Notes under the pieces: generated by a model
The model's database searches: none
The model's input: the letters and a program-made list of their open reading frames with translations, nothing else
What the model was told of the DNA's origin: nothing
Translations under genes and position numbers: made by a program
NCBI RefSeq assembly: GCF_028550595.1
Contig: NZ_JAQQGN010000001.1
Span: 1 to 64,000 of the forward strand
Length of the DNA stretch: 64,000 nt
Source: Luteimonas sp. BLCC-B24
GTDB lineage: Bacteria; Pseudomonadota; Gammaproteobacteria; Xanthomonadales; Xanthomonadaceae
Direction: 5' to 3'
Shown: positions 23,449 through 31,539 of the stretch, piece by piece
How the letters are laid out: every line of letters begins with the position of its first letter
Position numbering within the stretch: the first letter of the stretch is position 1

Positions 23449-26400
23449 ATGTTCAAGATCATTATCGAAACAGCGGTCCGTTTCCGATGGGCCGTGGTCT
23501 TCGCCGCGGCGGTCATCGCTGTCTACGGCTTGTTCCAGCTCGGCAGGCTGCCCGTCGATGCGGTGCCGGACATCACCAACCGGCAGGTGCAGATCAACAC
23601 CATTGCGCCCGCGCTCGCCCCGGGCCAGATCGAGCGCCAGATCACCTATCCGCTTGAAACCGCGCTGGCGGGCATCCCCGGACTGACCAGTACGCGCTCG
23701 CTCTCGCGCAACGGGTTCTCGCAGGTTACGGCGATCTTTACCGACCAGACCGACATCTACTTCGCGCGCCAGCAGGTGGCCGAGCGCATGCGCGAGGTGC
23801 AGGAGGATCTTCCCGAGGGCGTGACGCCGATGATGTCGCCGGTCACCACGGGCCTCGGCGAGGTGTTGATGTGGACGGTGGACTACGTGCCGTTCGACCC
23901 GGCGAACGTCAGTAAGCCGAACGAGCCCGGCTGGCAGGCCGAAGAGGTCTACCTGACTCCGGAAGGCAACCGGCTTGCGACGGCACAGGAGCGCGCAACC
24001 TACCTGCGAACGGTGCAGGACTGGATCATCGCACCGCAGATGCGCTCCACCGCCGGCCTTGCCGGTGTCGATACGATCGGCGGCTACGTCAAGGAATACG
24101 CCGTCCGCCCGAATGCCGAGCGGCTGGCGGCCTACGGTATCGGCCTGGGCGAGCTGGTGCAGGCTCTGGAACGCGCCAACGTCCAGGCCGGTGCGGGCAT
24201 CGTCCAGCGCGCTGGCGAGGGCCTGATCGTTCGCGCAGATGCGCTGGCGCAGACCGTCGACGATCTGGCACAGGCGCCGGTCGCCAACCGCGACGGCCTT
24301 GTGATCCGCGTCGCGGACGTGGCCAGCGTCGGCATCGGACAGGCGCCACGGCTGGGTGCCGCGACGCGGGACGGCCACGAAGCGGTGCTCGGGACGGCGT
24401 TGATGATCGCCGGCGGCAACAGCCGCACGGTGGCACTCGCGGCCGCGGAGCGCCTGACCGAAGTCAACCGCTCACTGCCCCCGGGCATCGTCGCCGAGCC
24501 GGTGCTCGACCGGAGCGTGCTGGTCAATTCCACGGTCAGGACGGTAGCCAAGAACCTGACCGAAGGGGCACTGCTCGTCATCGTGGTGCTGTTTCTGCTG
24601 CTGGGCAACATACGGGCGGCGGCGATCACCGCACTGGTGATCCCGCTGTCGTTCCTGTTCGCGGTGATCGGCATGAACCGCTTCGGGATCAGCGGCAATC
24701 TGATGAGCCTGGGCGCACTCGACTTCGGCATCCTCGTCGACGGTGCGGTGATCGTGATCGAGGCCACCCTGCTCATGCTCGGCCAGAAACGGGCCGAACT
24801 GGGACGCGCACTGTCCGCAGGCGAGCGAGTGGGCGTGGCGATCCGGGCAGCACGCAAGATGGTGCGACCGGCGGCGTTTGGTCAGCTCATCATCCTGCTG
24901 GTGTTCGCGCCGATCCTCACGCTGGAGGGCGTGGAGGGCAAGACGTTCCAGCCGATGGCCGCGACCTTCATGCTCGCCCTGGTCGGCGCGTTCATTCTCT
25001 CTTTCACCTTCGTGCCGGCGATGGCCGCGCTGTTCGTGCGTGATCCCAAGCCCCGGCCCGCGCAAGCAGCGCCGCGTGACGAAGGCGAGCACGACGGCGA
25101 ACACGAGACCCGAATCATCCGTTTCGTGCGTGGCAAGGCCGAACCGGTCATCCGCGCTGCGGTGATGCGGCCGCGCCGCGTGCTGATCGGCGCCGTCGCC
25201 ATGCTTGTCATTGGCTTCACCGCATTCGTCTCGCTGGGCCGCGAATTCATGCCGACCCTTGACGAGGGCAACCTGGCGATGCAGGCCTTGCGGGTGCCTT
25301 CTGCTTCGCTGGAGCAGTCGCTGGCGATGCAACTTGCGCTGGAGAAAGCCATCACCAGCGAGCCGGAGGTCGAGACGATTTTCACGCGGACAGGCACGGC
25401 CGAGGCCGCAATCGATCCGATGCCGGTCAACATCTCCGATAGCGTGATCGTCCTCAAACCAAAAGCCGAGTGGCCGGACAGGTCGCTCGACAAAGAGGCG
25501 CTGCTCGGCCGACTTGAGTCCATTGTCGACAAACAGATCGGCAATGCATTCGAGTTCAGCCAACCCATCGAACTACGCTTCAACGAGCTGATTTCCGGCG
25601 TGCGTACCGACCTTGCCGTGATGGTGTACGGCGACGACTTCGACGTGCTGCAGCCTGTCGCGGAACGCATCTCGGTCCAACTGCGCGGCATCGACGGCGC
25701 AGCCGACGTTCGCGTGGAGCAGGTTTCTGGCTTGCCTACGTTGACCGTGCGGGTCGATCATGCGGCCGCGGCGCAGTACGGCCTGAGCGCGGCGGACATC
25801 AGCGAGGCGCTGGCGACTGGCGTTGGTGGTACCACGGCCGGTCAGATCTTCGAGGGCGATCGCCGCTTCGATGTGGTGGTGCGGTTCGAAGAGGACGCAC
25901 GCAACGATCCGGCGCAGCTCGCCGCCTTGCCGGTGGTCGCGCCCGACGGCACCGTGGTTCCGCTGTCCTCGGTCGCGCGCATCGATGTCAGCGAAGGTCC
26001 CAACCAGATCAGTCGCAACAACGGCAGCCGCCGCATCGTGGTCCAGGCCAACGTGCGGGGTCGGGATCTGGGCGGCTTCGTCGAGGAAGCACAGGCTGCC
26101 GTTGCGGGCGTTTCCTTGCCCAGTGGCGTCTACCTGGACTGGGGTGGCCAGTTCGAGAACCTGCAGCGTGCCGAAGCACGTCTGGCTCTGGTGATCCCCA
26201 TTGTGTTCCTGATGATCGGCAGCCTGCTCTACATGGCACTCGGGTCGATCCGCGAGGCAGCGCTGGTGTTCCTCTGCGTGCCGCTGGCGCTGGTCGGCGG
26301 CGTCCTGGCACTGCTGGTGCGCGGCATGCCGTTTTCGGTGACGGCGGCGGTGGGCTTCATCGCCGTCTCCGGTGTTGCCACGCTCAACGGCCTGGTTCTG

Positions 26401-26682
26401 ATGCAGGCCATCCACGAACGGCTCGAGGCTGGAGATGCGCCACTGGAAGCGGCGACCACCGGCGCCGCCAACCGTCTGCGCGCCGTGCTCACGACGGCGC
26501 TGGTGGCCATCGTCGGCTTCATTCCAATGGCGATCGCGGTCGGTGCCGGCGCCGAAGTGCAGAAGCCGCTGGCCACCGTCGTCATCGGCGGGCTGATCAC
26601 GGCGACCGTGCTGACGCTGCTGGTGCTGCCCACCTTCGCGGCGCGGGCCATCGCGCATCGTCCGAAGCGGCACGCGACATGA
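23449..26682 (+). CDS. czcA: heavy-metal RND pump CzcA
   Basis: This 1077-residue RND transporter has two sets of six membrane helices around large periplasmic loops. TM4 carries DFGILVDGAVIVIEA, the D..D..E proton/cation motif of the HME1 (Zn, Co, Cd) subgroup. It drives proton-coupled export of divalent cations through CzcBC. The length is normal (about 1050). Its stop overlaps the ATG of the following CDF gene (ATGA). Confidence 0.92.
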   Translation: MFKIIIETAVRFRWAVVFAAAVIAVYGLFQLGRLPVDAVPDITNRQVQINTIAPALAPGQIERQITYPLETALAGIPGLTSTRSLSRNGFSQVTAIFTDQTDIYFARQQVAERMREVQEDLPEGVTPMMSPVTTGLGEVLMWTVDYVPFDPANVSKPNEPGWQAEEVYLTPEGNRLATAQERATYLRTVQDWIIAPQMRSTAGLAGVDTIGGYVKEYAVRPNAERLAAYGIGLGELVQALERANVQAGAGIVQRAGEGLIVRADALAQTVDDLAQAPVANRDGLVIRVADVASVGIGQAPRLGAATRDGHEAVLGTALMIAGGNSRTVALAAAERLTEVNRSLPPGIVAEPVLDRSVLVNSTVRTVAKNLTEGALLVIVVLFLLLGNIRAAAITALVIPLSFLFAVIGMNRFGISGNLMSLGALDFGILVDGAVIVIEATLLMLGQKRAELGRALSAGERVGVAIRAARKMVRPAAFGQLIILLVFAPILTLEGVEGKTFQPMAATFMLALVGAFILSFTFVPAMAALFVRDPKPRPAQAAPRDEGEHDGEHETRIIRFVRGKAEPVIRAAVMRPRRVLIGAVAMLVIGFTAFVSLGREFMPTLDEGNLAMQALRVPSASLEQSLAMQLALEKAITSEPEVETIFTRTGTAEAAIDPMPVNISDSVIVLKPKAEWPDRSLDKEALLGRLESIVDKQIGNAFEFSQPIELRFNELISGVRTDLAVMVYGDDFDVLQPVAERISVQLRGIDGAADVRVEQVSGLPTLTVRVDHAAAAQYGLSAADISEALATGVGGTTAGQIFEGDRRFDVVVRFEEDARNDPAQLAALPVVAPDGTVVPLSSVARIDVSEGPNQISRNNGSRRIVVQANVRGRDLGGFVEEAQAAVAGVSLPSGVYLDWGGQFENLQRAEARLALVIPIVFLMIGSLLYMALGSIREAALVFLCVPLALVGGVLALLVRGMPFSVTAAVGFIAVSGVATLNGLVLMQAIHERLEAGDAPLEAATTGAANRLRAVLTTALVAIVGFIPMAIAVGAGAEVQKPLATVVIGGLITATVLTLLVLPTFAARAIAHRPKRHAT

Positions 26683-27263
26683 CCCCGAATCTGGCCCGGC
26701 AAAGGAGTGTTCTACGGCAGGTCTTGCTGTGGAACCTCGCGCTGTTCGCAGGACTGGGAGTGGCGGGCTGGGTGGCCGATTCCAGCGCGCTGCTCGCCAA
26801 TGCCCTCGACAACGGTTCGGACGCAGCCGTCTATCTGCTGAGCTACCTTGCCCTCGAGCGCCGACCCGCCTGGAAGCGGGGAGCGGCGAACGTGTCGGGG
26901 GTCCTTCTGTTGATCTTCGCGGGTATGGTGCTGGCGGACGTGGTCCGGCGATGGATGTATGGGGCCGAGCCGCTCGGCCCCGTCATGATCGGACTGGCGC
27001 TCGTCGCCGGAGCCATCAATCTGTGGTGCCTGGTGCTGCTGCGCCGCCTCCGTTCCGACGACGTGAACATGAAGGCGGCCGAAACCTTCAGCTTCAACGA
27101 CTTCATTTCGAATGGCGGCGTAGTCGTGGCGGGTGTTCTGGTGCTCTGGCTCGGTTCGTCCTGGCCGGATCTGGTGGCGGGTGCATTGATTGCTGGTGTC
27201 GCGTTCAAAGGCGGCATCGAGATCCTGCAAAGCGTCCACGAAGACAAGCGATCCGATGGATAG
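26679..27263 (+). CDS. CDF-family cation transporter, second copy
   Basis: This 194-residue membrane protein has the same short design as the CDF at 19881 and is likely a diverged paralogue. The first metal half is LDNGSD. The second half is F-SFN-D, lacking the canonical His. There is no C-terminal cytoplasmic domain. It overlaps czcA by 4 nt, so it is made together with the pump. Confidence 0.72.
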   Translation: MTPNLARQRSVLRQVLLWNLALFAGLGVAGWVADSSALLANALDNGSDAAVYLLSYLALERRPAWKRGAANVSGVLLLIFAGMVLADVVRRWMYGAEPLGPVMIGLALVAGAINLWCLVLLRRLRSDDVNMKAAETFSFNDFISNGGVVVAGVLVLWLGSSWPDLVAGALIAGVAFKGGIEILQSVHEDKRSDG

Positions 27264-27356
27264 AGTTCGGCTGCGCCGTCGTTGCCTGCCGACGGGTGTA
27301 TGCACAAAACGCTTGCGCAGGCAAGACACCAGCGCTCGAATCGTGGGAGAACAACA

Positions 27357-29852
27357 ATGACCGGAAAGCTCCGCATCGACCTGCAGATCCTGCTACCGCA
27401 GGTGCCGGACGAGTCCGACGCCTGCGTCAGGCGGCTGATTCACGACCTGGAAAGCCGCGATGGCATTGTGCAGGTGCACTTGCGCGCGGGATCGGACGGC
27501 ACGCCGACGCAGTTGTGCGTCCACCATGACCCGGACGTCGTGCCACTCGCCCGCATCCGCGAGATGGTCGAGCGTGCCGGCGCGGCGATCAGCGAACGCT
27601 ACGGTCATGCTCTGTGGGAAGTGAAGGGCATTGGCCACCAGCGTCGTGCGCGCACCGTCGCCGAGCAGCTCAGGTCGCTTGGGGGCGTACTCGAAGCCGA
27701 GGCCAGCGCGGCGGGCATCGTCCATGTCGAGTTCGACCGCCGTGAGGTGTCCGAATCGCGCATCCTGAACGTGCTAGCCAGCATGCAGGTTGTCCCGGTA
27801 AAGACTCTGAATGACGATCAACATGCACATGGAGAAGATGAGGCGCGCCACGTCCACCGTGAGGGCGACGACCATTTGCATGGCACCGGTGGGGAGTCGC
27901 ACGCACATGCGGGGCTGCTGGGGCCGAACACGGAGATGATCTTCTCGCTGGTATGCGGCAGCTTGCTCCTCGCTGGCTTCCTGATGGACAAGTCCTTTGC
28001 CGGCGCGCCTGCCTGGCTGCCGTTAGTCTGTTACGTGGCGGCATACTTCTTCGGCGGCTTCTATACGCTCCGTGAGGCGATCGACAACCTGCGCCTGAAG
28101 CGCTTCGAGATCGACACGTTGATGCTGGTGGCCGCAGCCGGTGCCGCGGCGATCGGGTCGTGGGCCGAAGGCGCGTTGTTACTGTTCCTGTTCAGCTTGG
28201 GCCACGCCCTCGAACACTATGCGATGGGCCGGGCGAAGCGCGCCATCGAGGCCTTGTCTGAGCTCGCCCCGGCCACCGCGACCGTACGACGCGACGGCCG
28301 GATACAGGAGATCGCAGTTGAAGAACTGGTTGTCGGCGATGTCGTCCTGATCAAGCCGAACGAACGCCTGTCCGCCGACGGCTTTCTCGTACTCGGTACC
28401 TCCAGCGTGAACCAGGCACCGGTGACCGGCGAAAGCATCCCGGTTGACAAGCGGCCCGTGGACGACCCCTCGACCGCGCGCACACGGCCGGATAGCGTCG
28501 ATGCCGCCTCACGGGTGTTCGCCGGGACCATCAATGGCAGCGGCGCAATCGAGGTCGAGGTCACGCGCAAGTCCACCGATTCGGCCTTGGCGCGAGTGGT
28601 CCAGATGGTCAGCGAGGCCGAAACGCGGAAGTCGCCGACCCAGCGCTTCACCGACCGGTTCGAGCGCATCTTCGTACCTGCGGTGCTTGTGTTGGCCTTC
28701 CTGCTGTTGTTCGCGTGGGTGGTCGTCGACGAACCCTTCCGGGACAGCTTCTACCGCGCGATGGCGGTGCTGGTGGCCGCCAGTCCCTGCGCGCTGGCCA
28801 TCGCCACGCCCAGCGCGGTGCTGTCAGGCATTGCCCGCGCGGCCCGCGGCGGCGTGCTGATCAAGGGCGGCGCGCCCCTGGAAGAACTCGGCTCGCTCAG
28901 TGCAATGGCCTTCGACAAGACGGGCACCCTGACCGAAGGGCGTCCGCGCATCACCAATGTCATCGCCGTCGATGGGGTGGCGGAGGAGGAACTGCTCACC
29001 GTTGCAACGGCAGTTGAGTCTCTCAGCGACCATCCGCTGGCCGCGGCGATTGCCCGGGATGGCCGCGAGCGGCTGGGCGGGCGCGAGATCCCTTCCGCGA
29101 GCGGGCTCGAGAACCTGATCGGACGCGGCGTCACTGCCACCTTCGACAACGAGACGGTCTGGATTGGCAAGGCCGAGATGTTCGGCGCCGACGGCGTCGC
29201 TCCGCTGGGGGAATCGGCGGCTGCCGCCATCGCACAACTTCGCGCTGCAGGGCGCACCTCGATGGTCGTCAGGCAAGGGGCGCGCGATCTCGGCGCCATC
29301 GGCCTGCTCGATACCGCGCGGGCCGGTGCGCCTGAAGCGCTGAAGGCACTGCGTGAACTCGGCATCACCCGCATGATCATGATCTCCGGCGACCACCAAC
29401 GGGTCGCCGAGGCGATCGCCTCGGAAGTCGGCCTTGATGAAGCCTGGGGCGACCTGATGCCCGAGGACAAGGTTGAGGCCATACGCAAGCTGCGCGCGCA
29501 GGACAAGGTCGCGATGGTGGGTGACGGCGTCAACGACGCGCCGGCGATGGCCAGCGCCACGGTCGGCATCGCGATGGGCGCCGCGGGTTCGGATGTCGCA
29601 CTGGAGACCGCGGATGTCGCGCTGATGGCCGATGACCTCCGCCACCTGCCATTTGCGGTGGACTTGAGCCGTCACACGCGCAAGGTGATCCGTCAGAACG
29701 TGTTCGTCAGCCTGAGCATTGTCGCCTTCCTCGTGCCCGCAACGATTTTGGGCTTGGGGATCGGACCAGCAGTCGCTATTCACGAAGGATCCACCTTGCT
29801 CGTGGTTTTCAATGCGCTGCGGCTGTTGGCGTACCGAACCCACGTTGGCTAG
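27357..29852 (+). CDS. czcP: P1B-4-type metal ATPase (CzcP-like)
   Basis: This 831-residue P-type ATPase has two HMA-like folds at the N-terminus without CxxC and a His-rich linker (about 155-185; many H with D/E). Transmembrane helices, DKTGTLTEG (phosphorylation site), DHPLA, and GDGVNDAPAM follow. TM6 has SPC and TM8 has HEGS instead of the CPC of ZntA. SPC plus HEG(G/S) marks the P1B-4 group, to which CzcP and CoaT belong (Zn, Cd, Co). The ATG at 27357 follows GGGAG. It lies after the CDF gene with a 93-bp gap. Confidence 0.85.
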   Translation: MTGKLRIDLQILLPQVPDESDACVRRLIHDLESRDGIVQVHLRAGSDGTPTQLCVHHDPDVVPLARIREMVERAGAAISERYGHALWEVKGIGHQRRARTVAEQLRSLGGVLEAEASAAGIVHVEFDRREVSESRILNVLASMQVVPVKTLNDDQHAHGEDEARHVHREGDDHLHGTGGESHAHAGLLGPNTEMIFSLVCGSLLLAGFLMDKSFAGAPAWLPLVCYVAAYFFGGFYTLREAIDNLRLKRFEIDTLMLVAAAGAAAIGSWAEGALLLFLFSLGHALEHYAMGRAKRAIEALSELAPATATVRRDGRIQEIAVEELVVGDVVLIKPNERLSADGFLVLGTSSVNQAPVTGESIPVDKRPVDDPSTARTRPDSVDAASRVFAGTINGSGAIEVEVTRKSTDSALARVVQMVSEAETRKSPTQRFTDRFERIFVPAVLVLAFLLLFAWVVVDEPFRDSFYRAMAVLVAASPCALAIATPSAVLSGIARAARGGVLIKGGAPLEELGSLSAMAFDKTGTLTEGRPRITNVIAVDGVAEEELLTVATAVESLSDHPLAAAIARDGRERLGGREIPSASGLENLIGRGVTATFDNETVWIGKAEMFGADGVAPLGESAAAAIAQLRAAGRTSMVVRQGARDLGAIGLLDTARAGAPEALKALRELGITRMIMISGDHQRVAEAIASEVGLDEAWGDLMPEDKVEAIRKLRAQDKVAMVGDGVNDAPAMASATVGIAMGAAGSDVALETADVALMADDLRHLPFAVDLSRHTRKVIRQNVFVSLSIVAFLVPATILGLGIGPAVAIHEGSTLLVVFNALRLLAYRTHVG

Positions 29853-30150
29853 ACGCGGCAGGGCTCATGAAGAGAGCCTGCGCGCCCTTGACCGCTTTTG
29901 CTTCTCGTCAGCACGCTGCCGGCCATGATTCTGACAAACGGAAAATGCAGCGCTTACCGAGCGCTAGCACGCGGCGGCACATTCCAGTTTCGTACTGAAT
30001 GCCCCCCCTGGTGCAGGCCTCAGGCGGCTGACACGGGATAAACCACTATTATCCCGCTTCAAAATACGGTCAAATTATTGCCCGTTCCGTAACTTGATTG
30101 GTATGTAATTTCGTGGTATGTAATACATTACGAAATAGTCGGAGAGCGCG
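29853..30150. other. intergenic region with hairpin and TnpT-type repeats
   Basis: After the ATPase, GCAGGGCTC and GAGCCTGC can form a hairpin (about 29857-29882) without a clear T run. CGGGATAA (30034-30041) and TTATCCCG (30049-30056) form a dyad with a 7-nt centre. TGGTATGTAAT is directly repeated (30099-30109, 30114-30124), and ATTTCGT (30108-30114) pairs with ACGAAAT (30130-30136) across 15 nt. No divergent recombinase gene is present here. Confidence 0.45.
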
Positions 30151-31191
30151 ATGGCACGCGGCGGCCTGTACAAGAGCGACATCCAGAAGGCCCGCGATAC
30201 GCTGCGGGCGCAGGGCAAGCACCCGTCGGTGGACGCCGTGCGAGTGGCGCTGGGCAACACCGGCTCCAAGACCACGATCCACCGCTATCTGAAAGAGTTG
30301 GAGGAAGAGGAAGGGCAAGGCCTTGGCGCCAAAGTCGCAGTCAGCGATGCATTGCAGGATCTCGTCGGCCGGCTCTCCGGGCGCCTGCACGAGGAGGCCG
30401 AGGCGGTCGTCGTCGAGGCTCGTCAGCGCTTCGAGGTGCAACTGCAGGAGCGCAGCCAGGCGCTGGAGCGTGCCCAGCAGGAAGCGGCCGCGCTGGGCGC
30501 CCAGCTTCAGCGCGTTGAAACCGCCTTGCACGAGGAAAAAACCGTGCACGCCGCTACCCAGCAGGCCTTGGCCGAACGGGTGACGGAGGTCGCGCAGCTC
30601 AGCGAACGCATCGCTGGCCTGACCACACGGCTGACAGAGCACGAGGCACACGCGCAGTCACTGGAACAGAAGCACCAGCACGCCCGCGAGGCGCTGGAGC
30701 ACTACCGGACCTCGGTAAAGGAGCAGCGCGAGCAGGAGCAACGCCGCCACGAGCACCAGGTGCAGGAGCTGCAGGTCGCGCTGCGTCAGGCCAACGAAGC
30801 GCTGACCGCCAAAAACCACGAGCTGGTGCAGCTCAACCGCGACAACGGGCAGTGGCTGGAGCGTCACACCCGCCTGGAGCGGGAGCTGGCGCAGATGCGT
30901 CAGGCAGCGGACGAGCAGCGGAAGGAACTAGACGCGCTGCGGCTTACAGCTGCCGAGCACCAGGCCCTGCAGACCCGCTGGGCGCAAGATACCCAGACGC
31001 TGGAAGCCGCACGGGTGGAATTGGCCAGTGCTCGCGCCGATCTAACGAAGGAGCGGGAGCGTCGCGAACAGGCAGAGGCCGAGGCGTTGCGGGCCGACGT
31101 GCGTATGACCACGCTGGAGCAGTTGCTGGCGCAACTGCGACCCGATCGCGCTGACGGAACTAGCGCCCAAAAAAATCCGGCAACCAAATGA
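30151..31191 (+). CDS. tnpT: KfrA-type coiled-coil protein, TnpT-like
   Basis: The 346-residue product has a KfrA_N helix-turn-helix (about 1-60; SVDAVRVALGNTGSKTTIHR) and a coiled coil from about 75 to 335, rich in Gln, Glu, Arg and Ala. Tn4651-type TnpT proteins share this layout and work with TnpS in cointegrate resolution. GGAGAG precedes the ATG. It is the last gene before the right inverted repeat and has no TnpS partner beside it. Confidence 0.75.
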   Translation: MARGGLYKSDIQKARDTLRAQGKHPSVDAVRVALGNTGSKTTIHRYLKELEEEEGQGLGAKVAVSDALQDLVGRLSGRLHEEAEAVVVEARQRFEVQLQERSQALERAQQEAAALGAQLQRVETALHEEKTVHAATQQALAERVTEVAQLSERIAGLTTRLTEHEAHAQSLEQKHQHAREALEHYRTSVKEQREQEQRRHEHQVQELQVALRQANEALTAKNHELVQLNRDNGQWLERHTRLERELAQMRQAADEQRKELDALRLTAAEHQALQTRWAQDTQTLEAARVELASARADLTKERERREQAEAEALRADVRMTTLEQLLAQLRPDRADGTSAQKNPATK

Positions 31192-31215
31192 ATCTACAAG
31201 GGAAAACAGATTGTA

Positions 31216-31249
31216 TGGGGCATTTTTACACGTATCTCGGCTGAACCCC
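31216..31249 (-). repeat. transposon right terminal inverted repeat
   Basis: Read on the minus strand it begins GGGGTTCAGCCGAGATACGT. It matches the left repeat in 33 of 34 positions. Confidence 0.92.
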
Positions 31250-31254
31250 CCGTC
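31250..31254. repeat. target-site duplication, right copy
   Basis: CCGTC is identical to 13930-13934. Confidence 0.9.
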
Positions 31255-31451
31255 CGCTCGCGGCTCCTGCAGCGATCATCGCTGGTCCACGCGTTTCGGT
31301 TTCGAACCTGGAATTCGCATGTCCCCAGCGCTGGTCTCGCACTGGATGACCGCATGCCACCGCCGGCTCGGCTCCCATCCAGACCCACGTCGATCCATCC
31401 ACGTGACGGGGATCCGCCTGCGACGTCCCGAGACAGGCCGCCGGAACGAAC

Positions 31452-31482
31452 AAGGGCGATACGCACGTGTCGTATCGCCCTT
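31452..31482 (-). terminator. terminator of the M3 peptidase gene
   Basis: AAGGGCGATACG pairs with CGTATCGCCCTT around a 7-nt loop, about 60 bp beyond the peptidase stop. The T run on the minus strand is short. Confidence 0.6.
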
Positions 31483-31539
31483 GCCGGTGAAGCGCCCTCG
31501 CCTTGCGCCGCGGTCCTTGCCGCGACGCGAGGCGCCGGA

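Larger units (their letters stand above)
13935..31249. mobile_element. 17.3-kb Tn3-family heavy-metal transposon
   Basis: Terminal inverted repeats at 13935-13968 and 31216-31249 match in 33 of 34 bases and begin GGGG as in Tn3-family elements. They are flanked by the perfect 5-bp direct repeat CCGTC (13930-13934 and 31250-31254). A Tn3-type tnpA lies inside. Cargo: merR-merT-merP-GDCCVxC, a metal-type MerR regulator, CDF, czcCBA, CDF and a CzcP-like ATPase. A tyrosine recombinase beside tnpA and a TnpT-like gene at the right end could handle resolution. The intact ends and duplication indicate a single, fairly recent insertion. Confidence 0.92.
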
